From Tetrapyrgos nigripes (taxonomy: Eukaryota > Basidiomycota > Agaricomycetes > Agaricales > Campanellaceae), in NCBI GenBank assembly GCA_013368315.1, contig JAACJM010000023.1, forward strand, positions 434,001 to 498,000: a stretch of DNA of 64,000 bases, given 5' to 3'. Positions 33,225 to 44,739 of the stretch are shown here, one piece after another. How positions within the stretch are numbered: position 1 is the first letter of the stretch; each line of letters opens with the position of its first letter. The notes under the pieces were generated by a model. The model worked only from the letters and a program-made list of their open reading frames with translations. It was not told the DNA's origin and made no database searches. A program made the translations under genes and the position numbers.

Positions 33225-34620
33225 AGCAATAAAACGGTACTTTATTCATGGAAACTTGAAGTAACAGGAAGTCTGAATAAGATAAAGGGGACCAGTGACT
33301 GTAAAGGCACAGGTGGAGACGTAGAGGTAAAGAAAGGTAAAGATGTCGCCAACGCCAACGTAGATGGTAACGGTAGACGCGATGTGGTAGGTCATAGGTC
33401 AAAGGAAATAGATTAAAGGTGTAGGTGAGCATAGGAAAGAGGACAGTCGGAGTGAAAGGAGGATGTGGTGATGCTTTGAGGGGAGAAGAGGGGAGAGGGG
33501 AGGAAAAGGAGAACGATATGACTGGGAAGGAGAGCACGATGAGCGAGGGAAGAAAAGAGACGGGTTTATATGAATGCAGATGAGGGCCAGGCACACTGAA
33601 AGCGGGGAATGAAGTGTTGGAAAAGCGGGGTACGTGGCCAAACATGGGAAACGCGAGGGAAAGAAAAGGGAAGGTGAGAGGAGTGTACACGAGGAAAAGT
33701 GTTGAGGGAAGGAGAGGAAGAGGGAAGAAGCGTGAGGTCAGAGCGAGTGAGCTACGCAGAGACTTGCCGTTGAAAAGAAAATAGGTACCGGTACCTGCAG
33801 TGTGAGTAGTCAGTATCGAAGACGAAAGGAGGGAGAAAACGGAGACGAGGATACTAACACTCACCACTCTCTCGGGGCTCACAACTCTCGCAGCCCTGCC
33901 ATATCCGCTATCCCATCCCATCCCATCCCATCCCATACCTACTGTTCTTCTACTCTACTCACTTCAGAGAAAGAAGAGCAACACAGATGTATTGTCCAGC
34001 ACGAAATCTTCTTCCACAGATAGACCGCCTCAGATCCAATCCGCCCGTCCCTTTACTTTATAAAAAGTAACAAGGAGAAAGTGGTGCCGAACGGGCGACT
34101 TCAATGTCGGTCCACACTCCTAGGAGGGGCTCAGACTCGTAAAACTGCACCTAGGGTCATCGTCACCGGCGGTTTTGATTGTGGAAGAATCGAAGAAAAA
34201 TTTTTTGCGCGAGGCGAGCTTTTATAGTCAAAATTTCGGGTTAGGGTTACACGTCATCTGGCGAACCGGCGCGTCTCAATGTCGACGTCGTACTCTTCCT
34301 TCACTTGTATGTTCTTACGTCCACACGTCCACAAGCTCTTCCCGAGCTCCTCCATCAAGCTTTCATGCCTAATCCTTCATTTGGCAGATGATTGAATGAG
34401 TGCACCACAGCAGAGGTGGAAGGATATCCACGTAGATTGTGATTTTGTCGAAGGATTATGAATGGAAGGCTACGTTCTGCAGCTATAAGTGAGAAATTGG
34501 GTCCACAATATTGGGTACAAGGCAAGTACCAGGTGGCGTTGTCAAGGTTCTCCGTCTATTACTTTACAATTCTCGAGTTTCCCGTGGGGGACCGCTCCGG
34601 GTCGTCAATACACTCACATC
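33225..34620 (+). repeat. Dispersed 1.3-kb repeat, copy 2
   Basis: Colinear with 28060-29300, with small insertions. One is a CCCATCCCATCCC pentamer expansion at 33906-33935; another is about 150 bp at 34355-34515. It also carries GGGTTAGGGTTACACGTCAT at 34239, as copies 1 and 3 do. The long S/P/L-rich minus-strand frame here is low-complexity and is not annotated as a gene. Confidence 0.55.
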
Positions 34621-35554
34621 TCTGTGTAGTGAGGAGGTATACTAGCTGCCACCGTCTCCCCATTATTCTGTCGTCCCATAGGCATCCTCCACCCACTGTC
34701 CATATACACTACCTGTTCCGTTGCTTCCCTACGCCTTTGATCATCTTGCGCTGTCGATAACGTCGACGAACCCGCAAGACGAGCACCCAAGACAGCCAAA
34801 CATTGCTGAAGCTTTAGGTTTCCAAATCGCATTCTGTCGCGAGGAAAAACGTTTCAATGGCCAAAGGCGTACCGACCGTTGTGCTGTTGTGGGTGACGAC
34901 CACTGTATGTCCCCCTGAGATAGAGAAGAAAGGTTAAATAATACTACTAATAGTTGATGAGTCTCTATTCGATCTCCATGACCAGGGGGTTGCAGATGAA
35001 AAGTTACAGGGGTTTGGTCGTCCAATTGAGATGTTGCAGAGTTCGTCAATGAAGTGGGAACTAGTTCACCGTAGAGTTGGATTGCAGTACCTACATAGTA
35101 GTAGCTGTAATTGGAATCCATGGGTGAAGGCTCGGAATAGCTGGTATGTAGGGTCCAGGGAAGGTAGATGGGTGAAAGAAATGAAAGAAACGATGTTTCT
35201 ATTCCAAGCTGACGCAGATGGCTATCAAAGTTCTTCCCGCAAGAACTACAACCTAGTAACCATCAACCAAGCATCAACACAGCAGTTTGTTCAGGCTCCC
35301 CGTACTTAAAAATGGGCATCAGGATCGCTGATTATCGGGTTGATTTGATCGTGATTCAAGAATGTATTTTGTACTGCCAGTACTATATCAAATGATGCAT
35401 CACGCAGCATGATTTTGATGATTCTCATCCTTATTAAAGTGAACCTCTCATCCACTGTTTCCTCCTTACCATCTTTGAAAGACTCCCAGTAGACGATTGC
35501 AGGTATGTGCGTGTAGTCTCCGAATCTCAATTCTAATCAGCTCTATAAGTTTGA
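34621..35554. other. Intergenic, no gene recognised
   Basis: Short unrelated frames only. It may contain the 5' end or upstream exons of the membrane protein gene that follows. Confidence 0.3.
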
Positions 35555-37339
35555 ATGACCGAAGCAGTCACAGTCGTTGTCGACGGATTTCTATGCCCTG
35601 AACAGTCTGGTTGCTCTCCCTCCCCTCCTTTAGTTCCCAGTCCGACGGGTGACGTTTCCAATTCAATGCTGGAGAGACATGCTCCGAACAATGCATTCAA
35701 TTTTACAGTCTCGATAACTGCTCGTTCGGTGGATTTTGGTTTGCCTTTCAAGGATGATTGTGAGTGCTCAATTCTAAATAACCTGGCATCTAGACTTGCA
35801 TTTAGGAACGTTCACCTCCTTGTAGTCGTCTCTTACACAGTATTTGGAATCACACCTTCCAGTCTCAGTAATCAAATCATCCAAGTAAACGACGAGACAA
35901 TCCACTACTCCCAACCCTCCTATCAAGGCGAACTATTCACCGCTTCCCCGGGAATAAACAACATAATCAGTCTCAACGACTCTGTCATCCTGGACTATAC
36001 CCTCATTACCGTATCAAACGACACATTTCTGGAGGGTCAAACTATACTGGTTGATGATTCTAGTAAAGAACTTCAATGGAAAGGAAGTTGGCAGGAAAAT
36101 ATCACCAATATAACCGTGCCATCTCAGCTGCCTAGTGGTTTTGCAGACGATTTCACCGATATTGTCATGGCTGCGCATGGGAATGGGACTCATGTCTCCT
36201 CAACAGTGGGGGATTCGTTTATATTCCAATTTGCTGGTAAGCACAGACATGGTACTCACATTTCTCATCATTGATTATTGTAGGAACATCCATCCAAGTT
36301 TTTGGCTTCATCTTCGACTCGTCTTCTCAATTCACAATCGGTGCCGCCCTAGACGGACAACAAAACACCCGAGACATAGATACTGCCAACCTAGTCCCTG
36401 GCATCCACAATTCTTTATTCTCCACCCAAAACGACCTTTCACCTGGTAATCATACTCTGATTTTCACCATTCAGGGTCTATCCAGCTCGGACGCAGTAGT
36501 GGGGATTGATTATATCCTATATACCCCCTCCTTTCAGACGATAAAGGATAAACCGGTATTTCCTTTGATGGACGCCTCCACCACCAACGATAATAATAGC
36601 ACGAACACTGGTGACAATGGCGCTGGGGGAGATGGAACCCCTGGACCTAATGTTAATCCAGATTCAGATTCATCTGGACGAAAATCAAACCGAGGTGCTA
36701 TCATAGGAGGAACAGTTGGGGGACTTGTCATTTTCGCCTTGATTATTTCGGGCATATGGTGGCTATGGAGGAGAAGACAACGGAATAAGCGAACGCACGA
36801 AGAGCTTCAGGCCCAGGTTCAGGAACCTTTTGTTGTACAAAGTTCTACACGAGCTGGTCTGAGTCCTTCATTAGGTACGGGCTCATCTCATCCTATGATG
36901 ATCTGATACTCGATATCTAACCGTTTCTATAGGTATTTCGCAAAAGAATCGATACTCATCCATCCCTTTCTCAGCTTCGGCTTCAGACTCTCCCAGAGAA
37001 CAATGGAGCACAAACACCAAAGGAGGCCACATTCTTTCCCTTTCCTCACATCCTGCATCTAATCCCACGTCAAATCCGAATCTGAATAGACACAATCAGA
37101 ATTACCGTCCTAGTCCAACCGCTACTCTCCGTCAAGAACGAGACGCCCTTCAAATGCAAATACAGCAGATTGACGCGGAAATGCGAAGTCAAGCCGGCCC
37201 AGACCGAGACCAGAGGGATTTAGAAGCTGAAATGAGGGAAATGAGGGAAAGGGTAGATATGCTTACGAGGGAGATGAGTAGGTATATCGTTCCACCGGCG
37301 TATGCGAGTGAACAAGGTGGAAGCGTATCTGGCGACTAG
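35555..37339 (+). CDS. Single-pass membrane protein with extracellular beta-sandwich
   Basis: Exons to 36236, 36284-36874 and 36933-37339 join in phase. The extracellular part has many N-glycosylation sequons and the typical mushroom block VDDSSKELQWKGSW ... GDSFIFQFAGTSIQVFGFIF, followed by a Ser/Thr/Asn/Asp-rich stalk. One transmembrane helix (GAIIGGTVGGLVIFALIISG) is followed by a basic stop-transfer RRRQRNKR. The cytoplasmic tail is serine-rich and ends in a coiled coil (LRQERDALQMQIQQIDAEMR, then EAEMREMRERVDMLTREMSR). Many Agaricomycetes have expanded families with this layout, perhaps cell-wall sensors, but function is unknown. The start is uncertain: I see no signal peptide at 35555, and there could be an intron near 35760-35805 leading into the hydrophobic HLLVVVSYTVFGI. 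Confidence 0.75.
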
Positions 37340-38399
37340 ATCTATGTGTAGAATATCGATCTGAGGGTTTGCGTGTTTCTTGCGATTGTGTGTATCACAG
37401 CGTCACAATTGAGCGAGTCATGCTGCCTGTGCTTATGAGGAGTGTCAGTATGGTACAAAGATGTTTGGTTTCGGGGTTGATGCAGTATTTTTGAATGTGA
37501 GTTTGAGGGACTGTAGTCATTGTGGAAGCAGGGGAGCGATGACATTGAGTGATGACATTGATAGGAGGAGTGTATTACCCGGGCCTAGGACCACGAACTG
37601 ATACGCCAAAGAGAAGTGTAAGTAATTGGTGGGATAAGGTACCAGACTGAGACTCAGACAAAAGGGTCAGTCAGTGGGTGCACACATGCGTAGTCAAGTG
37701 TATTTTAAGGATTAAGAATAGGGCGTCATGGTCGTTGTCATGACAGTATAAGGTTTTGTTTTAAAGTCCCTTTACAAAAGACTAATCATCGCAGTGAGTA
37801 CTCTTAAATATTTCTCTATCCTCCCCTCGCTCAACGCCCTGTGCGTAGGACCTCATTGCTGTCCATCGTCTGCCTCCGCGACTTCAAGCGTTGACGCCTC
37901 AGGGCTACATACCCGTTATGCCTCCGAGGCTTATCATACACGTCTCCGGACCTCAAACACCATCAGATCCGCTATATTTCATCTCTTACATGTTTCTTTT
38001 TCTTACTCCCTTCTTTCTTTACATGTTTCTCTTTCTGACTCTTCTTTCTATACAAGTTTCGTATTTTATTTCATCTTACCATAGTACTTAATATCACCTC
38101 GAGAGACTCGCATTCTTTATCCTTCTCATCCTCATCTTTGCTTCACGAGTCTCTCGGGTATGTGCATACATCATCCTTTTCATTCTCATCTGATTTACAA
38201 GTCACAACAGTAGTATTATCATACAAGCTTCTCGCATTACCCTCCCACCTCTCCCTTATTTACTTGATCACTGTTTCTCATGTACGCGCCTTTCGAGTCT
38301 CGCTCACGAATATACCCAGGGGAGTCGCTGTTTCAGGACTCCCCATGATTTGCCTATTCCATACTTCTACGAGAAATCTTCTCGTACGATCCGCAAGAT
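37340..38399. other. Intergenic
   Basis: No gene recognised. At 37563-37590 it shares the word GGAGTGTATTACCCGGGC and TAGGACCA with intron 3 of MsrA (361-400, opposite strand). From about 38000 on, pyrimidine-rich sequence merges into the third dispersed repeat. Confidence 0.3.
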
Positions 38400-40015
38400 G
38401 ATTAGGTGTTTTATTTATGAGAACTAGAAAGAAAGTAACAAAAAAAATAAGAAATGATGAACTAAAAACAGTGAACGGTAACGGAACCAGCGAAGGCAAA
38501 TGCCAAGAGAAGGTAATGCCAATGTCAAAGCAAAGAGCCAAGGGCCAGCGACAATGTAGATAGCAGTCATAGGTCAAAAAAGGTCAAAAAAATAGATGAT
38601 ACATTGATGACGAGTGGTGAGGATAAGATCAAGAAGGGACAGACAATCGTTTGTGGCAATGAAATAGTGACTGCTGGGTGGTCTGGATACAGAAGGATAT
38701 AGGATATATATGTATGTGAAGTAAGGTAATGAAGAAGCTGAGCGAAGAGGGAAAGGCGGGCGAGAGAAAAGGAAGGGGGCGACGAGCATGAACACTGGAG
38801 TGGAGAGCGAGTGTCGAAAAAAGGTGTCGGCGGTAAAGAGGAAGGAGAGGAGTGAAGAGAAGAAAGAGGGAGGAAGGTGAGTACGTGAACGACAGGCAGG
38901 GTGGACAGGAAACGAGACGAGTAAAGAGAGTGGGAAGTAGGAGGAAGATGGGAGTGTACACGAGGAAGGGGAATGACAAGAGGTAGGATGGTGAGAAGAT
39001 AAGGAAGGTGCATGATGAGGCCAGAGGGGGTCAGTGTGAGGTGAAACTGAAGATATTGACGGACGTCGGCCAGACAGCGCAGAGGTCGACATCAAGAAGA
39101 TAAGTCAGAGACGAGATATACATGCAGTTGAAAATGAGAGAGAAAACAGAGACGACAACGAGAATGGAATAAAAACGAGAAAAAGGACTGGACCAACATA
39201 CTCACCTCCACTCTCTTGTAATCTCAAAGCGCTGCCGTACCGACTATTCCGTCCACTTTCCTGATCCCCTACCTCCCGACGTAGCCGCGTCTGTAATGTA
39301 TAACCTAGCACTGAGAGCAGGCATAAACCATGGGCAACGTCAGTTTGAGCTTGAGATGCTTTCCGAAGAAGAGTGGATGATGTTGACGAATCCGAGGCGT
39401 TGACGGGTTTGAAGAGATCGGCGATTGGCAGGATTGACAAGGTTGACGTTGCAGGATGTTGGAAGGCCGGAAGGTAGAAGGCGTTGTGCATAGATTAAGA
39501 AGATGGGGTTACTAGAAAACCGACGGCCGGAGAGTGAAGAGCAAGAGGATGATAGTTGTCCGCCGTACGATTGCTTGAAGTGGTACTGTTCAACGCTAGT
39601 CTTGTTTCTTGTCGTATTATGACTGCGATCCTACACGTAGAACGACGACGACAGCGATGTCTGAGTTGGTTAAAAAGTTGCCAAGAACGAAAGTAGAATA
39701 ATACTAGACGTAAGTATTGTCCAGTACGAAATCTCCTTCCACAGATAGACCGCCTCAGATCCAATCCGCCCGTCCCTTTATTTTATAAAAAGTAACAAGG
39801 AGAAAATGGTGCCGAACGGGCGACGTCAACGTCTGTCCACACTCCTAGGAGGGGCCCAGACTCGTAAACTGCACCTAAGGTCATCGTCACCGGTGGTTTT
39901 GATTGTGGAAGAATCGAAGAAAAAAATTTTTTGCGCGAGACGAGCTTTTATAGTGAACAATTCGGGTTAGGGTTAAACGTCATCCGGCGAATCCCGGCAC
40001 GTCTCAATGTGCCAA
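38400..40015 (+). repeat. Dispersed 1.3-kb repeat, copy 3 (diverged, longer)
   Basis: The 3' part (39715-40010) matches copies 1 and 2 closely (CAGATCCAATCCGCCCGTCC, GTGCCGAACGGGCGACGTCA, GGTTAGGGTTAAACGTCATC). The 5' part (38400-39100) keeps only the GTAACGGAACCAG / AGGTCATAGGTC type words and the purine-rich strand. It therefore looks older or recombined. Confidence 0.45.
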
Positions 40016-40340
40016 CTCCCAAGTTGCCAACTGAGGACCGCGAAACATCTCTTGGGACATCAGGCGGTACATCACACGGACTCTACCTACGCGGGACAGA
40101 TGGAAATCGTGGGACAACCGGTGACGGTAGGTGCAGGGGAGCTTGGGGCGTAGCAACACGGCTATTTGTCCGCGGACAGTTGCGCTCGTTGTTTGCCTTC
40201 CTCATTGGCGGTAGGACCCAGTGTATCTGAAAAGTTGAGTAGGTCGATGGTATGTGAGAATGGAGAAGTTGGATTGGAATAGGGAAGTGGTGGAGGGGAG
40301 AGAGGGACGCCCTCCTCGACATTTTGGTTTTGGTTTAATG

Positions 40341-40660
40341 TGTAAAGGATTAGGTCAGCCTGCGATGAGACCCAACCTCCAACTGGACCAAAAGGCCACA
40401 ATATTCGGTACGTGTGAATACCGTCGCAGGCTCTATATATGGAGTAAGGGACGTGACCCTTACATTACCTCCCCTTCGAGGCAATCTCCTTTCTGGGTTC
40501 CTCAGGCCCAGATCGGTGTCCTTATATAGAAGACCCCGAATCGTTTCAGGTTTCCCACGCCTGTCCCGATCCTCAGCCACTGGTTCCGTGAAGGGCGAAA
40601 TCCCAAGGCCCTATGAGAAGGGACCAGTGACCGTTTGTACCGAATATTCTGTAAAGGATT
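40341..40660 (+). mobile_element. TGTAAAGGATT repeat, copy 1 (320 bp)
   Basis: Starts TGTAAAGGATTAGGTCAGCC and ends with the same 11 bp TGTAAAGGATT at 40650. The interior is nearly identical to 43828-44198 (for example GGACCAAAAGGCCACAATAT and CCTTATATAGAAGACCCC). It contains a TATA-like CTCTATATATGGAG palindrome. Class not known; a solo-LTR-like or SINE-like unit are both possible. Confidence 0.6.
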
Positions 40661-42873
40661 TGAAGATTTTTGGATTGCTGGCGGCGATCGAAGCGATGGA
40701 AAGTCAAATATCGATTATTAGAGTGAAGAAACAGCGTGTTGACAGCGCGAGAACGCAAAAACGCTAAATTCGAATCAAATCGGCGAAGAACTCGGAATCG
40801 TTAGAGAGGGTAGTGAGAGAGCGGTAAATGATGAAAAAGCGAAGCAGAAGAGTTGGATAGGGGTAATTGACATGGCCAGAGACTGGGGAGTATGCCGAGT
40901 GATGAGAGAATTAGAGAAGGGCAAGGAAAGTGTTGGGGAGGTGAATAAAAGTCAGAGAAACTTTATGAATGACAGGCGGCAACTGTTATGAGTGTCGAGA
41001 GGGTAGAATGTCGAGATGGTGATAGTGACGAAAGAAAGGAATAACGACAAGCGCCAATGGTCCGAAAGGGGTAAGTCCAAATGTGCGTATCAATCGGCGA
41101 AGTGTTCCGAGGAGTGAAAGAAAAAGGAAGCGCTAGAGATGAACGAAGGAGTGACAGCGCATAGAAGAACACACAGGGAGCAGGAGAGTGTTCAGGGGTT
41201 TTACAGCCAGAGGACAAAGGCTGAGGGAGCACAGAAGGAAATAGTGCACCAGGCAGTTTGTAGCCTTATCAAACTGTAAGGGACCAGGCTAAGAGTCTCG
41301 AGAACCATAGATGGACTCATATAGCGAGGTGCCTTAGGCCATGAATAAAGGCATAGAGAAAAGAGTTGATAAGGCTAAAGAACTACTATGAAATATACAA
41401 GTATTTATAAGAATACTAAAAGGAGTAGTAGTAGTCTAACATATGATAAAAGGTCTAAGGAGCGTAGGAGCTAGGAGGATTGGGGAGCTACCCATGACAT
41501 TATCCCCCTTCTAAGCTAAAGAAAAAAATTTGTAGCTATGAAGTGTGATAAAAGGGAAAAGTGGCATAGATGGCATAGATATGAGCATAAGTAAGGCATA
41601 CTTGGACGAAGTAGTAGTGTTAAGAAAGTGGAAAGCGTTGATGACGCAAAGTAAGAAGTAAGTAGGAAGTTAAATCAAGAATGGTAATGGCATAGGCATA
41701 ATTAGAGGAAAGTAGTAAAGGTAGATTGAGTACAACGCAGCAGGGAGGTAGAATAACTGCGATGAAGGCGAATGAAGAAAAGGAAATGGAAAGCGTTGAT
41801 GACGCAAATGGATTGAACAAGTAAATCAAAAATGGTAATGACAAAAATAGACCGAAGCCTAAAGTAAGTCAAGAATGGTAATGACAAGAGTAGACCGAAG
41901 CCTAGTCCGACATGGAGTGATATGTCAGGAAGTTGCAAGCGTAGACCAAAGCCTAGGATGCATTGACAATAAGCAAATGCAAAGAAAAGCGCACGCAGAG
42001 TAAATGATCCGCAGACCACAAATATGGATCAACGTGGAGAGTAATGAGTAGAAGACAGGCCAAAAGATGGGAAATCTGTCAAGCAAAGATGCATACGAAC
42101 ATGCAAATAAGGAGAATGAACAAACGCGCATGCGAGGGTGCAGTGTTGAAGGATGAATGTAAGAGATGAAAGTAAATCACAGCGACGGAAGCGTAAATGC
42201 GGCAAATGTTAAACAGGTATGTAGGTAAATGTGAAGGAGTAAGTTGCAAAAAGTAGAATGTAGGAGTAAAGGTGAGGGTAGGAGGTGAAGGTATGGAAAG
42301 AAAAATAAAAAGAACAGAAAAGCGGATATCACACATGGTTCTCGTATCCTTGAACCTATGCATTCATCCTGGATAATAATACTCACGAGATTAAACCTCA
42401 AAGACTCCTATTCCTCATTCTCTAAGGGCCATTCGTCATACTCATCAGAGATATTAATCTCGAAGGACGTGTATTCGTTGTTCCCTAATGCTCACTCCTC
42501 ATACTCGTCCTATAGTCTTATTATCTTCCCTTTTTCGCGAATCAAATTCACGACAGTTTAAGAGTGGATTTGATGAAGTGTCAAGACTGGAGTTTTGCGA
42601 ATGAAGAGCTGAGATCATGAGTGAGGGAGGGTGCGAGTGACAGCGAGAGGATGGGAATGAATGACAATTGAAGTTGGCAACGAGAAAGAGTCGATGGTGA
42701 TGATGAGTAAGAGCTGATAATGGTGAGAGCTGAAGTTCCAAGAAGGATAGAAGAGTTGGCGATGATGCAACACACTTCACATACCTCAAAGGCGAGAGGG
42801 TTACGTGTCGAACATCAAAAAGGAAGCCGAACAAGGAAAAGGTGGTGAAGAGTTGAACGGAGATAGGGGTTAA
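40661..42873. other. Intergenic, purine-rich and repeat-like
   Basis: No conserved coding sequence. Bases 41600-41990 repeat a module several times (GGAAAGCGTTGATGACGCAA twice, AAATCAAGAATGGTAATGRC three times, GTAGACCGAAGCCTA three times). A second diverged duplication of about 66 bp lies at 42390-42520 (CTCATACTCATC / CTCATACTCGTC). It probably contains the missing 5' exons of the gene that follows, but I cannot identify them. Confidence 0.4.
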
Positions 42874-43827
42874 GTGTATGACAGGGCCAGGAAGTTGGAA
42901 AATCTGTCGTGGAAGGAGATGGATGAAGGAAGGATTCGAAGTGGCGAAGGCAACCCCAGAGCTTCCTCCTTCTCCTTTGGTGCAATTCGTCCTTCTTCCT
43001 CTGTCTACTCCACTGAAGGACACGGTCAAGCAGGAGTTGGTGTTCCAGTTCCCCAGATGGTCGAGTACCAACGTACTCCCAGTGTCGGTCTTTGTTCCTC
43101 CGCCCACTCCAACGCTCTCGCCGCATCCCGTGTCTCTCGAGTCTCATTCGCTGACTCTCCTGCTCGTCCTCGTCCCTCTGGCGAATCTCGCAGGTCAGCA
43201 TACGAGAGACGTTCCCAAGCAGGCCAAAGTCGCGCATTCCACTTTTCCGCCGAAGACGAACCTCCCATGCCCGAAGGTGCAGCTGAGAGAGCGTCCATGT
43301 TCGTTGGAGGAATTAACCCTGCTCTCGTCAGAGCAGCTAACAATCATCCTTCACTCACCGGTCTCCCTCGTCTCAACACCTCTACCACTACCGTCAACAC
43401 GTCCTGTCTTTCTCGTTTCGACGAGGTTTATGGAGAAGGAGATGCTACGAGGGACTCGGTATATGCGGCTTATGGAGCTTATGCGTATAGTGGACATGAT
43501 GATGATGAGATTTCGGGTGCCATCTCTCCTCAGCAACAGAATGGTCCTCATGCATTGACGGAAGAGGATGTTGGGCCTGCTTTGAGTATGATACGTACTC
43601 ATGACGAAGAAAATGCTCGCCTCCCCTCATTCCCTACTCCTGTCCACTACGAATACTCTCAAACCTCCCCTGGTACCTCCAACTGGACCAGAAATAACGA
43701 AACTCTCTTCACCACTTCACCTATCACACCCGGCTTCCCAGCTCTCTCCTTTTCCCAAGCCATGTCCAGAACTGCCTCTAACGACTCCTCTGCCCCTGCC
43801 AAATCTACGCTCAGTCCCATTTCCTCC
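42874..43827 (+). pseudogene. Disordered Ser/Ala-rich protein, 3' end cut by a repeat
   Basis: A 318-codon open frame rich in Ser, Ala, Pro and Arg, with segments such as SRVSRVSFADSPARPRPSGE, MFVGGINPALVRAANNHPSL and TEEDVGPALSMIRTHDEENA. It resembles the cytoplasmic tail of fungal wall-sensor or signalling proteins, but no domain is recognised. No initiating exon with a signal peptide is visible upstream; the frame is open upstream of 42874 and may follow an intron ending near 42869. At 43828 the frame runs into the TGTAAAGG repeat, which adds about 62 foreign codons before a stop. The real C-terminus may lie beyond 44198. Confidence 0.45.
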
Positions 43828-44198
43828 TGTAAAGGATTAGGTCAGCCTGCGATGAGACCCAACCTCCAACTGGACCAAAAGGCCACAATATTCGGTACAT
43901 GTGAATACCGTCGCAGGCTCTATATATGGAGTAAGGGACATGACCCTTACATTACCTCCCCTTCGAGGCAATCTCCTTTCTGGGTTCCTCAGGCCCAGAT
44001 CAGTGTCCTTATATAGAAGACCCCAAATCGTTTCAGGTTTCCCACACCTGTCCCAATCCTCAGCCACTGGTTCCGTGAAGGGCGAAATCCTGAGGCCCTA
44101 TGAGAAGGGGAGTTCCTCGAGGATTGAACCAGTGACTGTTTGTACCGAATATTCTGTAAAGGATTAGGTCAGCCTGCGATGAGACCTAATCCTTTACA
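43828..44198 (+). mobile_element. TGTAAAGGATT repeat, copy 2 (371 bp)
   Basis: Begins with a 32 bp block, TGTAAAGGATTAGGTCAGCC plus TGCGATGAGACC. The block is repeated directly at 44155-44186 and followed by TAATCCTTTACA, so the right end forms a perfect 16 bp hairpin (TGTAAAGGATTAGGTC / GACCTAATCCTTTACA). Relative to copy 1 it has an extra segment that on the minus strand contains a B-box-like GGTTCAATCC. It interrupts the open frame at 42874-43827. Confidence 0.6.
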
Positions 44199-44504
44199 TA
44201 ATGTTGGAGCTTCAATCTGGTGATAAAACAAGCCAATACAATACGAAAAAAGGACAATGAAAAGGAGTAGGAGGGAAAAAGTATAAAGCTCACCTTTCCA
44301 ACTCCTTCAACTCCCGTTCCTACCACCAATCCACCACTGCTTTCTTGTTATTTTTCCATGCACAACATTTGGTTAAAGGTTCAGCCCTCATCAGTAAAAT
44401 TGAAGATGTGTGATGTGCGTTCCCAGACCCTGAATATACCCGAATATACCAAATCAGGGCTGTATTCCACAACCCCCGAGTGCATTCCTGGAACGCTGAA
44501 TTAT

Positions 44505-44739
44505 ACAGTAGATGCGAAAAATGATGCGGCTTCCTTTTATGGAAATAGCGGGGTGCTGGGCTGCTGGGGCACAATCTTCTGCTTCACTCTCCTTCAACGG
44601 AGCCTTAGCGTTGCTAAAAAAGTTGTGCGGGGATCTTCTCTCATATGTGTTGACCCATCCCGAAGCAACCAGGAAGCCAGAAATCAGCCTGGAGCTAGAT
44701 TCCAAAAAAGGAAGCCGCATCATTTTTCGCATCTACTGT
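44505..44739. repeat. Perfect 34-bp inverted repeat around 167-bp spacer
   Basis: The left arm (44505-44538) starts ACAGTAGATGCGAAAAATGA and ends GGCTTCCTTTT. The right arm (44706-44739) is its exact reverse complement. Partial pairing continues inward (TGGAAATAGC against TTGGAATCTAGC). It looks like a foldback MITE or a hairpin RNA locus. I see no certain target duplication. Confidence 0.75.

Noticed and set aside
33142..33936. 264-codon minus-strand open frame, and similar frames at 28231-28743 and 38567-39095
   Set aside because: Low-complexity S/P/L/F-rich translation of purine-rich repeat DNA, not conserved in frame between the copies; treated as non-coding.
34239..34252. GGGTTAGGGTTA resembling the TTAGGG telomere repeat
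   Set aside because: Only two units, internal, and present in all three copies of a dispersed repeat; not a telomere or interstitial array.
42499..43107. Minus-strand frame of 202 codons opposite the disordered protein gene
   Set aside because: Antisense of a Ser/Pro-rich plus-strand frame and of purine-rich DNA; no domain or start context.
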